64,000 bases of DNA from Mesostigma viride (lineage: Eukaryota; Streptophyta; Mesostigmatophyceae; Mesostigmatales; Mesostigmataceae): NCBI GenBank assembly GCA_009746045.1, contig RPFO01002258.1:1-64000 (forward strand). The letters run 5' to 3'. Of this stretch, positions 60,643-64,000 are shown piece by piece; the stretch's first letter is position 1; every line of letters starts with the position of its first letter. Made by a program: the position numbers and the translations under genes. The notes beneath the pieces were generated by a model. It made no database searches. It saw only the letters and a list, made by a program, of their open reading frames with translations, and was not told where the DNA came from.

Positions 60643-62260
60643 TCAGGCTTGTCTTACATGATGCAGTGGAACTTTGGTGCTGGAGGGTTAATTGTGGCCC
60701 GGTCTGGTTTAGCTTCAGTGCTCTCATGGCGGCCTTCATTTGTAATTATTTGAATGCATGCCCATTGGGCCATGCATAGTGTATATTTTTTACGCATGCA
60801 CGCCCATTATGTATCGCTGGGTCCATCCCATCAATGCTTGTTTATTGCCAGGTCTGGTGTAAGTAAGTTAGTACTTGCGTGTCATGCGCATGGGCATGTT
60901 TAGAGTACTATGCTAATCTCTTTAGAAACATAATTACACGGAAGTTACAAATCTCATCTGCATCATGCCCCAAGACACTACATTAAAGAATCAAATAAAA
61001 TTATAACATGCCTCCGTTGGGAGATCATGCAGCACATGCATATTCCTTGCTGAATGGGTAGAGGTGGGTCAAGCCGCGACATCGAAATAAGCTAACTCTA
61101 AGCTATCTAGTCTACAAAATCCTAACTACACTTCTCCCCAAAGCGCCCCTTCCGCTTTGGGGGAGGGGGCTTACCCACATGGGCTGGCGTGTGAGCCGGG
61201 ACATTGGTCTTCCACCTCTTCTTGTTCTGCATAGGAACAGAGAGCGAAGAAATGCGGTGTGGGGACCCCTTCTCGTGGTAATGCGTTACATGTACTCCCC
61301 ACCGGGCTTTGCTCTTCATGGGTTCATAAAGACAACAATTATTCAGTAAGAATTTAATAAATTAGGAACATATATCCGTTGGGAGTCACTGTTACACATA
61401 TACCTGAAAAGGGGCATATGATTTTAAATACATTCTGAGCTACAACCTGCACGTGCATGGGTTTAGTTAACTGGCACCTATACTAGAGGCCTGACATGGG
61501 GTGGAGCTTCAGTGCTTCCCCGCCTTCTCCTTCTCCCACACTGGGTGCTCCGCGTCCTTCTTCTCCGGCCCTGCCCATGGGTGCACCGGCCCCGCCTCCT
61601 CCTTCTCCTCAAGGGACGATTCGCGCTCCACGCATGGCTGCAGCATCAGTTAGCACGGGCAAGACATAGCAGTAACCGCGCTATGGCTGTTCTAGCACCA
61701 GCCTAGCAGACTGCCATGATCACTCAGCAAACCCACGACAGCTAAACCCTTGGCTGTCACAACCAGTCCATGCATCATTAAGTATGGGTACAGGGAAAGC
61801 TTCCCGCATATCCATGCCCATATGGATGGCAGCAACACAACGACTTGCCCCCTAGCCCCCCGTGCACACACAAAAACGTGGGTCGTGGCTTCCACGCCCC
61901 ATCCGCCATGCATGACAGCGCGTACCTTACTCGCATTCACACCGGGCTGCATCCCAGCGCCGTTGCTGTCCCCATGTGACACGTCGGCTGATTAAGCAGA
62001 TACACAGCAGAGTCTGATGTAAACCGCTAAACCCCAAACCCATGCAGACCACAGTCAAGGACGCGTGCATGTCAAGCCATGCCAATTGTGAACCGTACAA
62101 CAATTTACTTTTCAAGCCTGAAGAGGTGGATAGCAGACACTAGCCTGGAAGAGGTTACAGGGGCACATGTCCATTAGCGAGCGGAACAACACAGCATACA
62201 CCCTACAAGCGTACCGCACAATGTCCTCCTGCAATTGTCTGCAGATCTCCCAATGCCGCA
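60643..62260. other. Low-gene region with two isolated exon-like segments on the minus strand
   Basis: 61319-61175 (minus) opens with ATG, reads 48 codons with basic, mixed composition (KARWGVHVTHYHEKGSPHR) and ends at a GTAAGC donor. 61637-61509 (minus) follows a CTAAC...TGCAG acceptor, reads 42 Glu/Lys-rich codons and stops with TGA. No join between them could be established. Confidence 0.3.
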
Positions 62261-62352
62261 GACATCTCCACTGCTCTCATGGCGATTGCAAATGCTTCAT
62301 GCCGCTGACATCTCCACTGCTCTCATGGCGATTGCAAATGCTTGATGCCGCA
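62261..62352. repeat. 46-bp tandem duplication
   Basis: Two copies of GACATCTCCACTGCTCTCAT then GGCGATTGCAAATGCTT and ATGCCGC, starting at 62261 and 62307. It lies just beyond the stop codon of the minus-strand gene, possibly in its 3' UTR. Confidence 0.92.
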
Positions 62353-62422
62353 CCTCTGCTTACAGCAGAAAAGCTTCCTCCGGGCGAGGCACCTGGCTGG
62401 AACCAACACCCATTCTTTGGCT

Positions 62423-63533
62423 TCACAACGTGGCCATGACAGCATCGTGAATCTGCTTCGCCAACGCCCACACTTCAGGACCCGCGCCCTGCACCGCCAT
62501 GGCCACAGGCTGCACCGCTGCAATCGATGCAGCATTCACTGCCTGCGCCGCACCATGTACTGCATGCACGAAAGCCAATCCTGGCTCGGTTATCATGGTC
62601 TTGCCCGATTCCTGCTGCTTCTTCTTCTTCGATGCGGTCATGCGCACTTTATACCCCTTCCTCTCCAAGCACGCCTTCAGCACCTGGCTCGTGCGGTGCT
62701 GAATATGCTTCTGAAGGCGCGCCTTCTAAACACGAAATGTTGGCAATGTATGATTCCCAAACGGCATGATAGGCACATAATCAGTCCCATTAATTGCTTT
62801 GCGGCAGTCAATGCACCAGAACACCTGTTGAAAAAAGAAGGTTATGCACGCTAGCGATTACCCGCGGCAAGAAGCAATCAACACGCCTCGCTAACAACTG
62901 CAACCACAATGTAATTCATGACGGGCCACTCACCGCTACCCTGCTCTCCTGCTTCAATGTCTCCCCATTCTCAAGGCCTCCATTGTAAACCTCTCCGTCT
63001 TCACCATCGTCATCGTCTTCCTCTTCCTCCACTCCGACGTATCCGTGTTTCCTTTTCCTAAGATACCTAGGGTTGTTCAAGTCGTATGTGCGGCGTTGGC
63101 ACACTTCCAACAAAATTTTGGCCGCCTCTACCCATTACCATTTATTCGTACTATCATAACATATCCAGGCGTTTGAAAAATCATTCCCTCGTTCGAACTT
63201 CTACCCCTGGGCGTCCATGACGAGGCAGTCACGACGGGACGCAGATGCACAAAAATAAAACAAGGCGACATCCCTTCAATCATTGACCAAAAAACAGAAT
63301 ACGCGCAGAACTTGGATTTCAACACCACGCACCCATTACCAGCGAGCACGGCTGGCCTGCAACCGCCATCATTTCATAACCAGAAGCCAGGGCCCACACT
63401 CCATCCCGTTACCTCATCTTCCACGCACGGCTTCCGCTGCTTCCCTCTGCTCTTTCGCATTCTCCGCCAGCAACCTCGCCTTCTCCTCGTCCAACAATCC
63501 ACTAAGAATAAAATCCCCTCTATTGGACGCCAT
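62423..63533 (-). CDS. Probable three-exon gene of unknown function, in-frame TAG in exon 3
   Basis: Model on the minus strand: exon 1 63533-63429 (ATG, 35 codons, donor GTGCGT), exon 2 63125-62934 (64 codons, donor GTGAGT) and exon 3 62824-62423 (acceptor CTTTTTTCAACAG, stop TGA). All joins are phase 0. Exon 1 and the start of exon 2 predict a helical, perhaps coiled-coil segment (DEEKARLLAENAKEQREAAEA, then AAKILLEVCQRRT). Next comes an acidic run (EEEEDDDDGEDGE). Exon 3 opens with FWCIDC and has KHIQH about 40 residues on, which could be a zinc site. After 32 codons of exon 3 a TAG (62728-62726) interrupts the frame, which then continues for 100 codons. Either this is a pseudogene, or a 54-bp intron (GTGCCT...TTTAG) removes the stop. 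Only the exon 2/3 junction is well supported; the exon 2 acceptor is weak. Confidence 0.45.
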
Positions 63534-64000
63534 TCAGACGAACTTTGCTAGCGTCTTTTCACCGGCCCCAGCACACATAATCTATAGCCGCTTAATGACA
63601 ACGGCCGACAACGACAACTGCTGAATAGGCGAAAAAGGCTGATAACTACATTTTTATATTTCGCTGCATTTGCTAATAGACACGCACGTTCTCCCACTTC
63701 TCCATTACAATATAATTATCCATCTGGCCGTGTACAGGCAAAGATCCCCGAAGTAGCTTACTGAAACGTATCTTACAGCATCGGATCACTGGCACCTAAT
63801 CTACAGGTGGTAGATTACCAACCAAGACCCGTCGCGGTAATTTACTCTGTCGGTAATGTACTACCAAAGATGTGCAGTCGTAACGTTACTCTTACTTACG
63901 GCTAGTAAAATTACTACCCTATCATCCTACGTAGTAATGATTACGCGCCCTATTAGCCTTTCACCTGTCACCGCCACACGTGTGTGTGCCCACCTTCATT
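63534..64000. other. Upstream region of the minus-strand gene, with a GTAAT/ATTAC cluster
   Basis: No gene seen. 63805-63945 is dense in GTAAT/ATTAC words, often inverted: GGTAGATTACC, GTAACGTTAC (63880-63889), AGTAAAATTACT and TAGTAATGATTA. It could be promoter sequence or a small foldback element. Confidence 0.4.

Noticed and set aside
59094-60779. Open frames of 520-563 codons in the GATG tract
   Set aside because: A pure tetranucleotide repeat has no stops in any frame, so the frames mean nothing.

Overview
The window looks like nuclear DNA from a large, repeat-rich plastid-bearing eukaryote, probably a green alga or streptophyte. This is inferred from GT-AG introns, Ty1/copia-type LTR elements with a tRNA-iMet-like primer site, a remnant of an organelle-type tRNA-Ser, and CCCTAAA-like tracts. 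The species cannot be fixed from the sequence. More than 80% of the window is tandem repeat or mobile element. The long open frames inside the satellites are composition artefacts, not genes.

Layout: 1-5250 is a 28-30 bp satellite (A). It grades into a 30-bp derivative (5251-5527) and then a ~330-bp tandem repeat that carries an A monomer inside it (5528-6585). 6586-8016 is mostly unique DNA with a cluster of GGCGCC hairpins, a TATA-like site and a tRNA-like T-arm. 8017-8589 is a 62-bp array built round the palindrome CCAACGGCCGTTGG. 8660-11925 is an intron-containing gene for a probable DDE/RNase H-fold transposase-like protein; the same palindrome recurs in its introns and 3' flank. 12131-13960 is GT-rich minisatellite.

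14073-55985 is one enormous 40-bp satellite (B) built by kilobase-scale direct duplications. Two LTR elements interrupt it. The first is a young, nearly intact Ty1/copia element on the minus strand (19232-25353), with LTRs identical by eye, a perfect TACAC target duplication, and paralogous empty sites elsewhere in the array. The second is a short non-autonomous LTR element (42736-44969) whose LTR carries nine consecutive small stem-loops with TTGTT/TAGTT loops. Its right end runs into a stretch that interleaves LTR and satellite sequence (44970-45130), most likely an assembly or consensus artefact.

55986-59123 holds CA repeats, the tRNA-Ser remnant and further palindrome-bearing repeats. 59124-60642 is a nearly perfect (GATG)n microsatellite. 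60643-64000 has a probable three-exon minus-strand gene (63533 to 62423) with an in-frame TAG. The genes do not form a pathway. What links the regions is repeat biology: satellites, nested LTR elements, a transposase-like gene, and one palindromic motif that spreads through introns and flanks.
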